Under the pieces are notes generated by a model, which did not search any database, had not been told where the DNA came from, and was given only the letters and a program-made list of their open reading frames with translations. A stretch of 64,000 bases of DNA. It comes from UBA8752 sp965659115. Lineage in GTDB: Bacteria > Bacteroidota > Bacteroidia > Flavobacteriales_D > Sanyastnellaceae. Positions 42,175 through 51,198 of this stretch are shown piece by piece; within the stretch, counting starts at the first letter, position 1; every line of letters starts with the position of its first letter. Both the position numbers and the translations under genes were made by a program. The stretch is from NCBI GenBank assembly GCA_965659115.1, contig CBFHUP010000004.1, positions 1-64,000 on the forward strand. Direction: 5' to 3'.

Positions 42175-42789
42175 TCAGGGTACACCTCCCCATTCCACAA
42201 AAGAACGGACCACCGCGAAACCCAGCAGGAACCCCAGCGCGAGTTCTTTGGGCGTGTGAACCCCCAACCTCATCCTGGACCACCCCACCATTCCCGCGGC
42301 AACAAAGCCCAAAGGCAACACGGCATCCAGACCGAGGTCGTGCATCATGTTAAAGGACCACAGTGCACCCATTGCACCTCCTTGGGCCAACAGGTGCATG
42401 CTCACTTTAATCCACCGGGTCAGGACCATGGCCACTGCGAGAGATCCCATCATCGCCAAGACCAAGGACAGGACTTCCGACGGGAGAAACACCCCTGGCC
42501 GGGTCAAGGCGTAATAGCCCAGCACTTGGTAGAACATCACCACAATGAACGGGATGGTCCGCTCGCTGCGCTTTGAGGCTTCCAAATCACTCAGCGCCCC
42601 GCGGCGGTGCAAGGCATAAATCGAAATGGCCGGAGCCAAGGCATTGATCAGCAGGATCGAGGTCACATACACCATCATGGCCGGTTGCAACCGCAGCCAA
42701 GGGTCCACCGCCCACAGCAGCAAAAACAAGAACAGCGGCACCCACAGAGGATGCAGCACGTAAGAAACCACCAGCGCCAAAGACCGCAT
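42175..42789 (-). CDS. PAP2-like membrane phosphatase family protein
   Basis: 204 residues with about six membrane helices. Divergent PAP2 motifs can be traced: KRSERTIPFIVV (K-x-x-x-x-R part), a conserved SMH (of the S-x-H box) and RMRLGVHTPKELALGF (R-x5-H-x3-E/D). The gene overlaps the rpoN stop by one base (TAATG), so it is co-translated with the sigma factor. The substrate could be undecaprenyl or phosphatidyl phosphates; the assignment rests on spacing of motifs and is moderate. Confidence 0.65.
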   Translation of the reverse strand: MRSLALVVSYVLHPLWVPLFLFLLLWAVDPWLRLQPAMMVYVTSILLINALAPAISIYALHRRGALSDLEASKRSERTIPFIVVMFYQVLGYYALTRPGVFLPSEVLSLVLAMMGSLAVAMVLTRWIKVSMHLLAQGGAMGALWSFNMMHDLGLDAVLPLGFVAAGMVGWSRMRLGVHTPKELALGFLLGFAVVRSFVEWGGVP

Positions 42790-44243
42790 TAGAGTTCTTT
42801 GCGCAAACGGGCCACGGGAATGCCCAGCTGTTCGCGGTACTTGGCTACCGTTCTCCGCGCGATGCGGTACCCTTTTTCCTGAAGGACATTCATGAGCTTC
42901 TCATCGCTGAGGGGCTTGCGCTTGTCTTCAGCCTCCACGGCTTCTTCCAAGATTTTCTTGACCTCCCGGGTCGAGACTTCCTCTCCACTCTCTGTGGTCA
43001 GCGATTCGCTAAACAACGATTTGAGCAGAAACGTACCATAGGGGGTTTGAACGTATTTAGAATTGGCCACCCGAGATACCGTGCTGATGTCCATGTTGAT
43101 GCGATCGGCAATGTCCTTGAGGATCATAGGCCTGAGCTGAGTCTCGTCGCCTGTGAGAAAGTAGGCCTCTTGCAAATGCAGAATGGCCTGCATGGTCACG
43201 CGCAACGTGTTCTGTCGCTGCTTGATGGCATCGATGAACCACTTGGCCGCATCGACCTTTCGCTTCACAAAAGTGATGGCCTCTTTCTGTGCACGGTCTG
43301 GCGACTTTGCAGCCGCATAGCCCTGCATCATGTCCCGGTATTCGCCAGAGACCTTCAATTCAGGGGCATTGCGACCGTTGATCTGAAGCCGCAACTCGTC
43401 CCCTTCCACGGACACATGAAAATCGGGGACCACCGCTTGGATGGGGCGGGCATTGTCCGCTCCAGAGTTGCCAGGTTTGGGGTTCAATCGGGTGACCTCC
43501 GCCATAGCTGCGCGCAGGTCGTCTTCGCCCACATCCAGCCTGGCCACAAGCTTGTCGTAGTGCTTTTTGGTAAAGGCATCAAATTGCTCATCCAAAATGC
43601 GCTTGGCCAGCGCCAATCCACCACGGGAATCTGCACCGGCCCCTTCCAATTTTCGGTCCAGCTGCAACACCAAGCATTCCTTGAGGTCGCGCGCCCCCAC
43701 TCCCGCCGGGTCCAACCGCTGCACGATGGCCAAAACGGCCTCGAGCTCTTCCTCGGTCACTTCTACGCCTTGTCCAAAGGCCAGATCCGAAGAAATCGCA
43801 TAGAGGTCCCGTCGGAGGTAACCGGCCTCATCCAAGTTGCCAATCAAAAAAGCGGCCAGCATGCGCTGACGGTCCGTGACAGGCTGCAGTCCCACTTGCG
43901 CGGACAGGCGGTCTGAAAAAGTCTCTCCTGCCCCAAAAGCCGTATCCCGATCCTCATGCTCTGCATGGTTATTGACGGCGTACCGGTAGCCCGGCGTTGG
44001 GTCGTCGAGGTAGGCGTCAAAATCAAAATCATCCCGGGTTTCTCCGCGGTCATCGTCCAACCCGTCCGCTGTATCCATTTGCGCTTCCTCCTCACGCCCC
44101 TCCTCCAAGGCGGGATTGGCCTCCAGCTCCTCCTTGATCCGCGCTTCAAGCTCCAAGGTGGGCACCTGCAACAGCTTCATCAACTGAATCTGCTGGGGAC
44201 TCAGCTTTTGTTGGAGCTTTTGTTGAAGGCTTTGCTTGAGCAT
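42789..44243 (-). CDS. rpoN: RNA polymerase sigma-54 factor
   Basis: 484 residues. Region I begins MLKQSLQQKLQQKLSPQQIQLMKLLQVPTLELEARI with the glutamine-rich activator-interacting helix. An acidic region II (about 50-110) follows, then the core-binding domain, the HTH and the RpoN box ARRTVAKYREQLGI near the C-terminus. It needs AAA+ enhancer-binding proteins, none of which is encoded here. It starts 34 bp after the asnS stop and seems to be in the same unit. Confidence 0.97.
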   Translation of the reverse strand: MLKQSLQQKLQQKLSPQQIQLMKLLQVPTLELEARIKEELEANPALEEGREEEAQMDTADGLDDDRGETRDDFDFDAYLDDPTPGYRYAVNNHAEHEDRDTAFGAGETFSDRLSAQVGLQPVTDRQRMLAAFLIGNLDEAGYLRRDLYAISSDLAFGQGVEVTEEELEAVLAIVQRLDPAGVGARDLKECLVLQLDRKLEGAGADSRGGLALAKRILDEQFDAFTKKHYDKLVARLDVGEDDLRAAMAEVTRLNPKPGNSGADNARPIQAVVPDFHVSVEGDELRLQINGRNAPELKVSGEYRDMMQGYAAAKSPDRAQKEAITFVKRKVDAAKWFIDAIKQRQNTLRVTMQAILHLQEAYFLTGDETQLRPMILKDIADRINMDISTVSRVANSKYVQTPYGTFLLKSLFSESLTTESGEEVSTREVKKILEEAVEAEDKRKPLSDEKLMNVLQEKGYRIARRTVAKYREQLGIPVARLRKEL

Positions 44244-44277
44244 AGGGATTTAACGCAGGTCGAGGAACTGGCAGTAT

Positions 44278-45708
44278 TTAGAATTCCGCGTTGAGGGGAG
44301 TCCTTGGAAATGGAATCACATCGCGGATGTTGGTCATTCCGGTGGCAAACATCACCAACCGCTCGAACCCGAGCCCGAAACCGGCGTGGGGTGCCGTGCC
44401 GAAGCGCCGCGTATCGAGGTACCACCAAACGTGGTCTTCTGGAATGTTGAATTCGGCGCATTTCTGCTGCAATCGGTCCAAACGCTCTTCCCGCTGGCTG
44501 CCTCCCACAAGTTCTCCGATGCCGGGAACCAAGACGTCCATGGCCGCCACGGTCTTGCCATCGTCGTTGGCCCGCATGTAAAAGGCCTTGATCTCGGCGG
44601 GGTAATCGGTCAGAATGACGGGCTGGTTAAACTTCTTCTCCACCAGCCAACGCTCGTGCTCGCTTTGCAAATCCACCCCCCACTCCACGGGATACTTGAA
44701 CTTCTTCTTTTTGAAGGGCTTTGAATTGCGGAGCAAGTCAATCGCCTCGGTGTAGGTGATCCGAATAAAGGGATTCTCGGTCACGAAACGCAACCGCTCG
44801 ATGAGCCCCATATCATTGCGCTGATCCGCCGGCAATTGCTTCTCGGCATCGGCCTCGCGCTTGGCCAAAAACTCCAATTCAGCTGGATACCGTTCCAATA
44901 TGCGGCTCAGTACAAACCGCAGACAATCCTCCGCGAGGTCCATGTTGTCATCCAGGTCGTTGAACGCCACTTCGGGTTCAATCATCCAGAACTCGGCAAG
45001 GTGACGGGACGTGTTGCTGTTTTCTGCTCGGAAAGTCGGACCAAAGGTGTACACCTTGCCCAAGGCCATGGCCCCCAACTCAGCCTCCAACTGACCGCTC
45101 ACAGTGAGGTTGGCGGCTTTGCCAAAGAAATCTGCCGCGTGGTCCACGGCGCCATCTTCTGTTCGGGGCACATTGTCGAGGTCCAGGGTCGTCACCTGAA
45201 ACATCTCTCCCGCACCCTCAGCATCACTGCCTGTCACAATGGGCGTATGCAACATATTGAACCCATTCTGATTGAAGTACTCATGGATCGCATACTGCAA
45301 ACCATGGCGCAGACGGAATACGGCATTAAAGGTGCTCGTCCTGAACCTCAGGTGGGCCTTCTCGCGGAGGAACTCCATGGTGTGCCGCTTCATCTGAATG
45401 GGATACACCTCTGGATCGGCATCGCCGAGCACCTCCAGCTTCTTGACCTCCACTTCTGTGGCTTGCCCTTTGCCTTGGCTTTCGATCAGGGTGCCAATGG
45501 CCGAGACCGCGGCGCCGGTTGTGAGCCGCTTTCGCAGTTCCTCATCGGTGTTTTCGCGGTCGACCACCAGCTGCAGATTGGACAGGCTGGACCCGTCATT
45601 GATGGAGAGAAATTGGTCATTCCGGAAGGTCCGGACCCATCCACATACGGTCACCTCCTCGCCTGCGAGGGTGGTGTCGAGCAATTGGGAAATCGTATGG
45701 CGCTTCAC
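44278..45708 (-). CDS. asnS: Asparaginyl-tRNA synthetase
   Basis: 476 residues. An OB-fold anticodon-binding domain (VTVCGWVRTFRNDQFLSIND, about 16-100) precedes the class II core with motif 2 in FRAENSNTSRHLAEFWMIEPE and motif 3 in GFGLGFERLVMFATG. AsnRS rather than AspRS is supported by length and the lack of the AspRS insertion. The start is GTG 45708; no ATG lies at the expected N-terminus. A 15-bp perfect palindrome lies in its upstream region. Confidence 0.95.
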   Translation of the reverse strand: MKRHTISQLLDTTLAGEEVTVCGWVRTFRNDQFLSINDGSSLSNLQLVVDRENTDEELRKRLTTGAAVSAIGTLIESQGKGQATEVEVKKLEVLGDADPEVYPIQMKRHTMEFLREKAHLRFRTSTFNAVFRLRHGLQYAIHEYFNQNGFNMLHTPIVTGSDAEGAGEMFQVTTLDLDNVPRTEDGAVDHAADFFGKAANLTVSGQLEAELGAMALGKVYTFGPTFRAENSNTSRHLAEFWMIEPEVAFNDLDDNMDLAEDCLRFVLSRILERYPAELEFLAKREADAEKQLPADQRNDMGLIERLRFVTENPFIRITYTEAIDLLRNSKPFKKKKFKYPVEWGVDLQSEHERWLVEKKFNQPVILTDYPAEIKAFYMRANDDGKTVAAMDVLVPGIGELVGGSQREERLDRLQQKCAEFNIPEDHVWWYLDTRRFGTAPHAGFGLGFERLVMFATGMTNIRDVIPFPRTPLNAEF

Positions 45709-45743
45709 TTTGGCGTCTATTGAAGAACTGCAATCACTGTGTT

Positions 45744-45758
45744 CCGGAAGTCTTCCGG
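45744..45758. promoter_or_regulatory. Perfect 15-bp palindrome upstream of asnS
   Basis: CCGGAAG-T-CTTCCGG lies 36 bp before the asnS GTG and 9 bp downstream of a CATCTTTG box at 45767-45774 (minus). It would fall in the leader. A single-base loop makes it a poor RNA hairpin, so a protein-binding operator is more likely than an attenuator. Confidence 0.35.
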
Positions 45759-45788
45759 CTGCGTTGCAAAGATGCGGCGATTCACACC

Positions 45789-46481
45789 TTATACGGCGCG
45801 TTGTTGATCGTCGCTGGAAACCACGCCGTCGCGGAGGCGCACAACGCGGTGGGCATGGGCGGCGATGTCCTCTTCATGGGTCACGATGATCACGGTATTT
45901 CCCGCCGCGTGGATTTCCTCGAAAAGGGCCATGATTTCGATCGAAGTCTTGGTATCGAGGTTGCCTGTCGGTTCGTCTGCCAACAGCAAATCTGGTCGGT
46001 TCACCAGGGCTCGGGCTACCGCCACCCTTTGGCGCTGTCCGCCCGAGAGTTCATTGGGTTTGTGGTCCATCCTATCGCCGAGGCCGACCTGCTGCAGCAC
46101 ATCTTGGGCCCGGGCCGTGCGCTCTGCTGCGCCTAAGCCAGCGTAGACCATGGGCAAGGCCACATTTTCCAGAGCGGTATAACGCGGCATCAAGTTGAAT
46201 GTCTGAAAGACAAACCCAATGCGGCGGTTGCGGATGTCTGCCAACGCGTCGTCATCAAGCGTCCCCACATTCTCTCCAGCGAGCTGATACAGGCCCGAAG
46301 TAGGGGTGTCCAAGCAACCCAGCATGTTCATGAGGGTCGACTTGCCTGAACCCGACGGCCCCATCAATGCGGTATACTCCCCTTTTTGAACGTCCAACGA
46401 CAACCCCCTCAAGGCATGCACTTGCTGGTCGCCTACCTGATAGGTCTTCCACACGTCTTGTACCTGAATCAAAGCTGGCAT
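45789..46481 (-). CDS. LolD/MacB-type ABC transporter ATP-binding protein
   Basis: 230 residues. Walker A MGPSGSGKSTLMNMLGCLD, Q-loop FVFQTFNLMPRYTALENV, signature ELSGGQRQRVAVARAL and Walker B LLLADEPTGNLD are all intact. This class pairs with MacB/FtsX-like permeases that act mechanically on the periplasm (lipoprotein release, efflux). No permease is adjacent. A TTTCTTTG box ends 4 nt before the ATG. Confidence 0.92.
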   Translation of the reverse strand: MPALIQVQDVWKTYQVGDQQVHALRGLSLDVQKGEYTALMGPSGSGKSTLMNMLGCLDTPTSGLYQLAGENVGTLDDDALADIRNRRIGFVFQTFNLMPRYTALENVALPMVYAGLGAAERTARAQDVLQQVGLGDRMDHKPNELSGGQRQRVAVARALVNRPDLLLADEPTGNLDTKTSIEIMALFEEIHAAGNTVIIVTHEEDIAAHAHRVVRLRDGVVSSDDQQRAV

Positions 46482-46485
46482 GATT

Positions 46486-46493
46486 CAAAGAAA
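46486..46493 (-). promoter_or_regulatory. -7 box (TTTCTTTG) 4 nt before the ABC ATPase start
   Basis: Minus-strand TTTCTTTG, one mismatch from TAnnTTTG, then AATC and ATG 46481. Confidence 0.4.
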
Positions 46494-46606
46494 CGGCACA
46501 CGCACCGGTCTTTTCCCTTCGCACGCGGTCCAGTGCGCATGATAAAAATGAATAAGCCTTTAATTTACGTTTCGAACGTCCCTTTGCGCCCACCAACACC
46601 AAGCAC

Positions 46607-48751
46607 ATGCGCCTCTGTCAAATTCTGGTTTTATTGTTCTTGGGCACTTGCACCTCTGTCTGGACCCAAGTCCAGGTAAACAGCACGCTGACCGCAGAAT
46701 CCTACGTCAACGACATTCTTCTCGGAGAAGGCATTGAAGCGAGCAACATCCAATTGACAGGAAGCCCGGTCCAAATTGGTCAAATCTTGGGTTTTGATCC
46801 AGTGGAATTCCCGATCACAGAAGGGCTCATTCTGAGTACTGAAGTGGCATCCAACCCTGCCAACATCAACATGGGTTGTCAAGAAGACCAAATTGGAGAT
46901 GGACAAGAGGTGACGGGTGATCTGGACCTGCTCAACATCGCCAACAGTGTGCCTGGCCTGATTGGGCAGAACTTCAGCGTGAGTTCCGTCAACGACATCT
47001 GTGCCCTTGAATTCGATTTCGAAGCCACAGGGGACTCCATCCGGTTCAATTACGTTTTTGGTTCTGACGAATACCTCACCTACGTCAACACGCAATACAA
47101 CGACATTTTTGGGTTCTTCTTAGATGGCCCTGGCATCGATGGGCCTTACCTCAATGATGCTGTGAACTTGGCTGAAGTGCCCGACTCTGATCCTCAGCTG
47201 CCCATCACCATCAGTTCGGTCAACAACGTCACGAACGCTGCATTCTACATCAATAACAATCCGAATGAGGTGCTGTGTCAGAATGGATACACCGTCCTAA
47301 TGACAGCGAAGAGCCCGGTCATTTGCGGCGAGACTTACCACATCCGCCTCGCCATTGCCGATGGAACAGACACGTCGCTGGAATCCATCGTGATTCTAGA
47401 ATCTGGTTCATTCCAATCCAATGGGGCGACCATCGAGGCGTCTGCGAGCATTGGCGATTCTCCGATCTTCTTGGGAGACACCGTTGTGGTCGAAGGCTGC
47501 AACGAAGCCGCTTTTACAGTCATCCGTCCCGTCACCACGGCCATCGACACACTGGACATTTTTGTCTACGGCACGGCGGAAGAAGGGGTTGACTTTGCCG
47601 CTTTGGACACCACCATCATTTTTGAGGTGGGTGAAAATGAGCAGCAAATCCCACTGGACGTGTTTGCCGATGGCATTGCAGAAGGCCCAGAGACGGTGAC
47701 CTTGGAGTATCTGTACGTCAACTTATGCGGAGACTCGACCCTGGTTTCAGCCACCTTGGTCATCCAAGATCCCGACCCGCTGTTGGTACAGGTCCCCGAT
47801 GAAGTCGCCCTGTGTCCTCCCGTGCAAATTTCGGCGACCGTCAGCCAAGGGTATGCCCCCTTTGGGTTTCTCTGGAGCACTGGAGACACCACCTCATCCA
47901 TCGAGTACGAGGACCTCGAACCCACGACCATTTTCCTGACTGTCACCGATGTATGCGGGGACTCTACCATCACTCCCATCGATTTGGTAAATCCCACGCC
48001 GCTGGAAGTGGAGATCGTTCAGGAAAACAATCCGTACTGTCCCGGTGACCCCGTCGCACTGGGCACCAATGTGGTCTCCGGAAGTGGCACTGTGCAATGG
48101 GATTGGTCGGGCAACGTGGACAATTCCAATGGTGGGAGCGCAAACGTGAGTCCGAGTACCAATGCGACATTCACGGTGAGTGCGGAAGATGCTTGCGGAC
48201 AAACCGATGAAGCCGACTGGACGGTGCTGGTCCCCACCTATGAGCCCATGCTCAGTGAAGACGTCACTTTCTGCCTATTTCAGCAAGGTGTTCTGGGCGT
48301 GGAAGGCGGCACCTTTCTCTATACTTTTTCAGGCCTGGACGGTGTGCCCTTGACCGCGGAAACGGACTCCAATGTGGTGTTTACCAATGGAACGGGCAGC
48401 ATCTACGTAGGCGGAGCCAATACCACCATGACCGTTGTCATCGAGGACGAATGTGGCAACACCGTCGAGGTCGATGTGACCGCCGAGGCTTGCGAGACCA
48501 TCATCCCGAACATTTTCACGCCGAACAACGACGGTGAGAATGACCGGTTTGTGATTGAGGGTATCGAAGGCTACCCAGGCAGCAGCATCAGGATCTTCAA
48601 CCGCTGGGGAGGTGAAATTTTCTCCGACAAGAATTACGATTCGACATGGGATGGAGAAGGGGCCGCCGACGGAACCTACTACTACATCTTTGACCGCAAC
48701 GACGGCACCAGCTTCCGCGGCACGGTGCAGCTTATGCGGGAGCGACAGTAA
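46607..48751 (+). CDS. Choice-of-anchor-L domain protein with gliding-motility-type (T9SS type B) C-terminus
   Basis: 714 residues. Signal peptide (LCQILVLLFLGTCTSVWTQ), then a choice-of-anchor L domain (about 25-240) with the FNYVFGSDEYLTYV and NDIFGFFLDGPGI motifs. A Calx-beta-like segment (GTAEEGVDFAALDTTIIFEVGE) and PKD/Ig-like modules follow. The last about 90 residues are the CHU_C/gliding-motility domain: PNIFTPNNDGENDRF, IRIFNRWGGEIF, DGTYYYIF. Type B tails direct export through T9SS without cleavage rules of type A. It is probably a cell-surface adhesin or filament component. Confidence 0.87.
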   Translation: MRLCQILVLLFLGTCTSVWTQVQVNSTLTAESYVNDILLGEGIEASNIQLTGSPVQIGQILGFDPVEFPITEGLILSTEVASNPANINMGCQEDQIGDGQEVTGDLDLLNIANSVPGLIGQNFSVSSVNDICALEFDFEATGDSIRFNYVFGSDEYLTYVNTQYNDIFGFFLDGPGIDGPYLNDAVNLAEVPDSDPQLPITISSVNNVTNAAFYINNNPNEVLCQNGYTVLMTAKSPVICGETYHIRLAIADGTDTSLESIVILESGSFQSNGATIEASASIGDSPIFLGDTVVVEGCNEAAFTVIRPVTTAIDTLDIFVYGTAEEGVDFAALDTTIIFEVGENEQQIPLDVFADGIAEGPETVTLEYLYVNLCGDSTLVSATLVIQDPDPLLVQVPDEVALCPPVQISATVSQGYAPFGFLWSTGDTTSSIEYEDLEPTTIFLTVTDVCGDSTITPIDLVNPTPLEVEIVQENNPYCPGDPVALGTNVVSGSGTVQWDWSGNVDNSNGGSANVSPSTNATFTVSAEDACGQTDEADWTVLVPTYEPMLSEDVTFCLFQQGVLGVEGGTFLYTFSGLDGVPLTAETDSNVVFTNGTGSIYVGGANTTMTVVIEDECGNTVEVDVTAEACETIIPNIFTPNNDGENDRFVIEGIEGYPGSSIRIFNRWGGEIFSDKNYDSTWDGEGAADGTYYYIFDRNDGTSFRGTVQLMRERQ

Positions 48752-48763
48752 CCGTCCGCCCGC

Positions 48764-50275
48764 TCAGTCGTTGAGCAAAGTGCGTCCCGTCATTTCCTCC
48801 GGAGCTTTGATTCCCATGAGGTGCAATACCGTTGGGGCCACATCTGCAAGAATACCGTCCCTCACCGCGCGGCTCTCGGGCTCGATGACCACCACGGGGA
48901 CCAAATTCGTCGTGTGCGCCGTGTGGGGTGAACCATCGTCATTGCGGGCGTACTCAGCATTGCCGTGATCGGCGATGATCACGAAACGGTACCCCGCCGA
49001 GCGGCCAGCTTCGAGCACCCGCGCAAACTGCCTGTCCGTCTCTTCACAAGCGGCCACAACGGCCTCAAAAACCCCCGTATGGCCTACCATATCTGGATTG
49101 GCGAAATTTAAACACACAAAATCGGGTGCGGCATCTGAGCCCATGGCACCGATAGCAGCATCGGCTACTCCTGCGGCACTCATGGTGGGTTGAAGGTCAT
49201 ACGTGGGCACTTTTGGGGAAGGCACCACAGCCCGCTTCTCACCAGGGAATTCCTCTTCCCGTCCCCCGCTAAAGAAGAATGTCACATGGGGATACTTCTC
49301 TGTTTCCGCCAAGCGCAACTGTGTCCCTGAGGCTGCCGACACGGCTTCTCCCAAGGTCATTTCTAAATTCGGTTTGTCGTAGAGCACCTCGACGCCCTTG
49401 AACCGGTCGTCGTAATTGGTCATGGTCACATAGTGCAAGTCAATGGGGGCCATTCCTTGCTCTTCGAAAGCCTCTTGGGTCAATGCTGTGGTGATTTGGC
49501 GACAGCGGTCGGTCCGGAAATTGAAGCACAACACCACGTCGCCAGACCGCAGCAATCCGTCGACCCCTTCCATGACAGCAGGCTCTACAAACTCGTCTGT
49601 GGTGCCTGCTTCGTAAGCGTCCTGCATGGCCAATGCAGCACTACCAAACGCCTTGCCCTTGCCGTGTACCATCGCGTTGTATGCTTTGGCGATGCGCTCC
49701 CATCTCCGATCGCGGTCCATGGCCCAATAGCGGCCGCACACAGTTGCAATGGCAGCCCCAGTTTCAGCGCATACGGCCTCCAATTCTTCGAGGTATCCCG
49801 CCCCCAATTTCGGGGCCGTATCCCGGCCGTCAGTAAAGGCGTGTACCACTACCTCTGGCACTTCGGCATCGGCTGCGATCCGCAGCAAAGCGTGAAGGTG
49901 CTCTTGCTGGCTGTGGACTCCGCCCTTGCTCACAAGCCCCATCAAATGAAGCCGGCGCCCAGGGGCTTTGGCCTCAGACAGGGCCTCCTGCAAGGTCGGC
50001 TCTGTTGCCAATGAACCATCCGCGACCGCGCGGTCAATCCGCAGCAAGTCCTGGTAGACGATCCGACCAGCCCCGATGTTGAGGTGCCCTACTTCGCTGT
50101 TGCCCATTTGCCCCTCGGGCAGACCAACCTGCTCACCGTGCGTGGTCAAACGCGCATGGGGGTGGTCCGCCATGACGCCGTCAAAACACGGGGTATCGGC
50201 CATGTGCACAGCGTTGTTGTCGTTGGGCTGGCCGATTCCCCAGCCATCGAGAATGATGAGAGCAGTTTTATCCAT
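48764..50275 (-). CDS. gpmI: 2,3-bisphosphoglycerate-independent phosphoglycerate mutase
   Basis: 503 residues, the expected length. It interconverts 3- and 2-phosphoglycerate with two Mn2+. The phospho-serine is in GQMGNSEVGHLNIGAG; LIILDGWG starts the metal site and HGNAEYARNDDGSPHTAHT completes it. ATG 50275 gives the normal N-terminus MDKTALIILDGWGIG; the frame is open upstream without homology. A TACCTTCG box ends 7 nt before this ATG. Confidence 0.96.
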   Translation of the reverse strand: MDKTALIILDGWGIGQPNDNNAVHMADTPCFDGVMADHPHARLTTHGEQVGLPEGQMGNSEVGHLNIGAGRIVYQDLLRIDRAVADGSLATEPTLQEALSEAKAPGRRLHLMGLVSKGGVHSQQEHLHALLRIAADAEVPEVVVHAFTDGRDTAPKLGAGYLEELEAVCAETGAAIATVCGRYWAMDRDRRWERIAKAYNAMVHGKGKAFGSAALAMQDAYEAGTTDEFVEPAVMEGVDGLLRSGDVVLCFNFRTDRCRQITTALTQEAFEEQGMAPIDLHYVTMTNYDDRFKGVEVLYDKPNLEMTLGEAVSAASGTQLRLAETEKYPHVTFFFSGGREEEFPGEKRAVVPSPKVPTYDLQPTMSAAGVADAAIGAMGSDAAPDFVCLNFANPDMVGHTGVFEAVVAACEETDRQFARVLEAGRSAGYRFVIIADHGNAEYARNDDGSPHTAHTTNLVPVVVIEPESRAVRDGILADVAPTVLHLMGIKAPEEMTGRTLLND

Positions 50276-50282
50276 TGCGGCG

Positions 50283-50290
50283 CGAAGGTA
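50283..50290 (-). promoter_or_regulatory. -7 box (TACCTTCG) 7 nt before the gpmI start
   Basis: Minus-strand TACCTTCG followed by CGCCGCA and ATG. The octamer and the following CG-rich bases match those before the ferredoxin reductase gene. Confidence 0.5.
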
Positions 50291-50322
50291 CCCTTTGAAA
50301 TGGGCTGAGGCACTGTCAGAGC

Positions 50323-51153
50323 TTAAGCCCGCTGGCGCCATGTCACCCTGGTCATGTTGTGCGGGTTTGCGTCTGCTTGTTGGGGGGTCAAAATTCCCAT
50401 TCGAAACACATCCAACGCAGCAACTTGCGGGTCTGATGCCAACTGAACCCACGCGTCATGCATGTCCACGGACCATCGAATGTCGTCTATGACCGCTATG
50501 AAATCAGGCGATAGCACAGGCTGAATGCTCCGCCATTGTTCCAAGAGGATCTCCCCTTCGTGACAACCGTCGAGAAACACCACGTCGAATGGCCCGTTGG
50601 CAGAAACGACCGCGGGCAGGGTTTGTTCAAACGGCCCCGGAATGACGCGAACGTCTGCCCCCTTGTCGGAGTGTACCTGCAAACGGCGTTTTGTCCATGC
50701 AGACAATGCGTCGCTTCCCTCCAACCCGATATATGAAGACCCTTTCTGAGCCCCAGAAAGCAGGTAATCCCCGCCAGAACCCAAACAAGTTCCCAATTCC
50801 AAGATGCGCACGGGGCTTGGCTTGGCTTGGCCTGCTGCCCTCGCCGCCGCCATCAGCCACTGCCCTTTGCGGGGGTCAGAAGATGCGGATGCGGCCATGT
50901 CGGCTACCAAAGATTTTCTGAGCCTTCCCTCTGCTGGACACCCCGCTCCAAAATCGCGCCATTCCACCTCCTCCGTGGCCTTCCTGAGCTCCCGCTCCCT
51001 TTGCTTTACATCACTGAAAAACTGCAGTTTACACACCTCATCCCAAGACGCTATGCACCGTGAAAGCGCAGCGTCTGAAACCTGGATTTTATCCAGTCTT
51101 CCCCACCCTGCAAGCCATTTAGACCAACCCCGCAATCCCAATGTGCGATTCAT
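50323..51153 (-). CDS. Class I SAM-dependent methyltransferase, substrate unknown
   Basis: 276 residues. SAM motif I is RILELGTCLGSGGDYLL; IGLEGSDALSAWTKRRL, PFDVVFLDGCHEGE and IAVIDDIRWSVDM complete a Rossmann fold like that of O-methyltransferases of the class-24 kind. The acceptor is not predictable. I chose ATG 51153; a TTG at 51198 would place the start against tRNA-Val and is unlikely. It ends 47 bp from gpmI start. Confidence 0.75.
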   Translation of the reverse strand: MNRTLGLRGWSKWLAGWGRLDKIQVSDAALSRCIASWDEVCKLQFFSDVKQRERELRKATEEVEWRDFGAGCPAEGRLRKSLVADMAASASSDPRKGQWLMAAARAAGQAKPSPVRILELGTCLGSGGDYLLSGAQKGSSYIGLEGSDALSAWTKRRLQVHSDKGADVRVIPGPFEQTLPAVVSANGPFDVVFLDGCHEGEILLEQWRSIQPVLSPDFIAVIDDIRWSVDMHDAWVQLASDPQVAALDVFRMGILTPQQADANPHNMTRVTWRQRA

Positions 51154-51179
51154 GTCGGCAATTTCGGGCTTCCTTGCCC

Positions 51180-51187
51180 TATTTTTG
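51180..51187 (+). promoter_or_regulatory. -7 box (TATTTTTG) for tRNA-Val
   Basis: A perfect TAnnTTTG match 11 nt before the first base of tRNA-Val, the same spacing as for tRNA-Phe. It lies inside the upstream part of the methyltransferase frame, which supports the shorter start of that gene. Confidence 0.65.
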
Positions 51188-51198
51188 TACCTCTTCAA

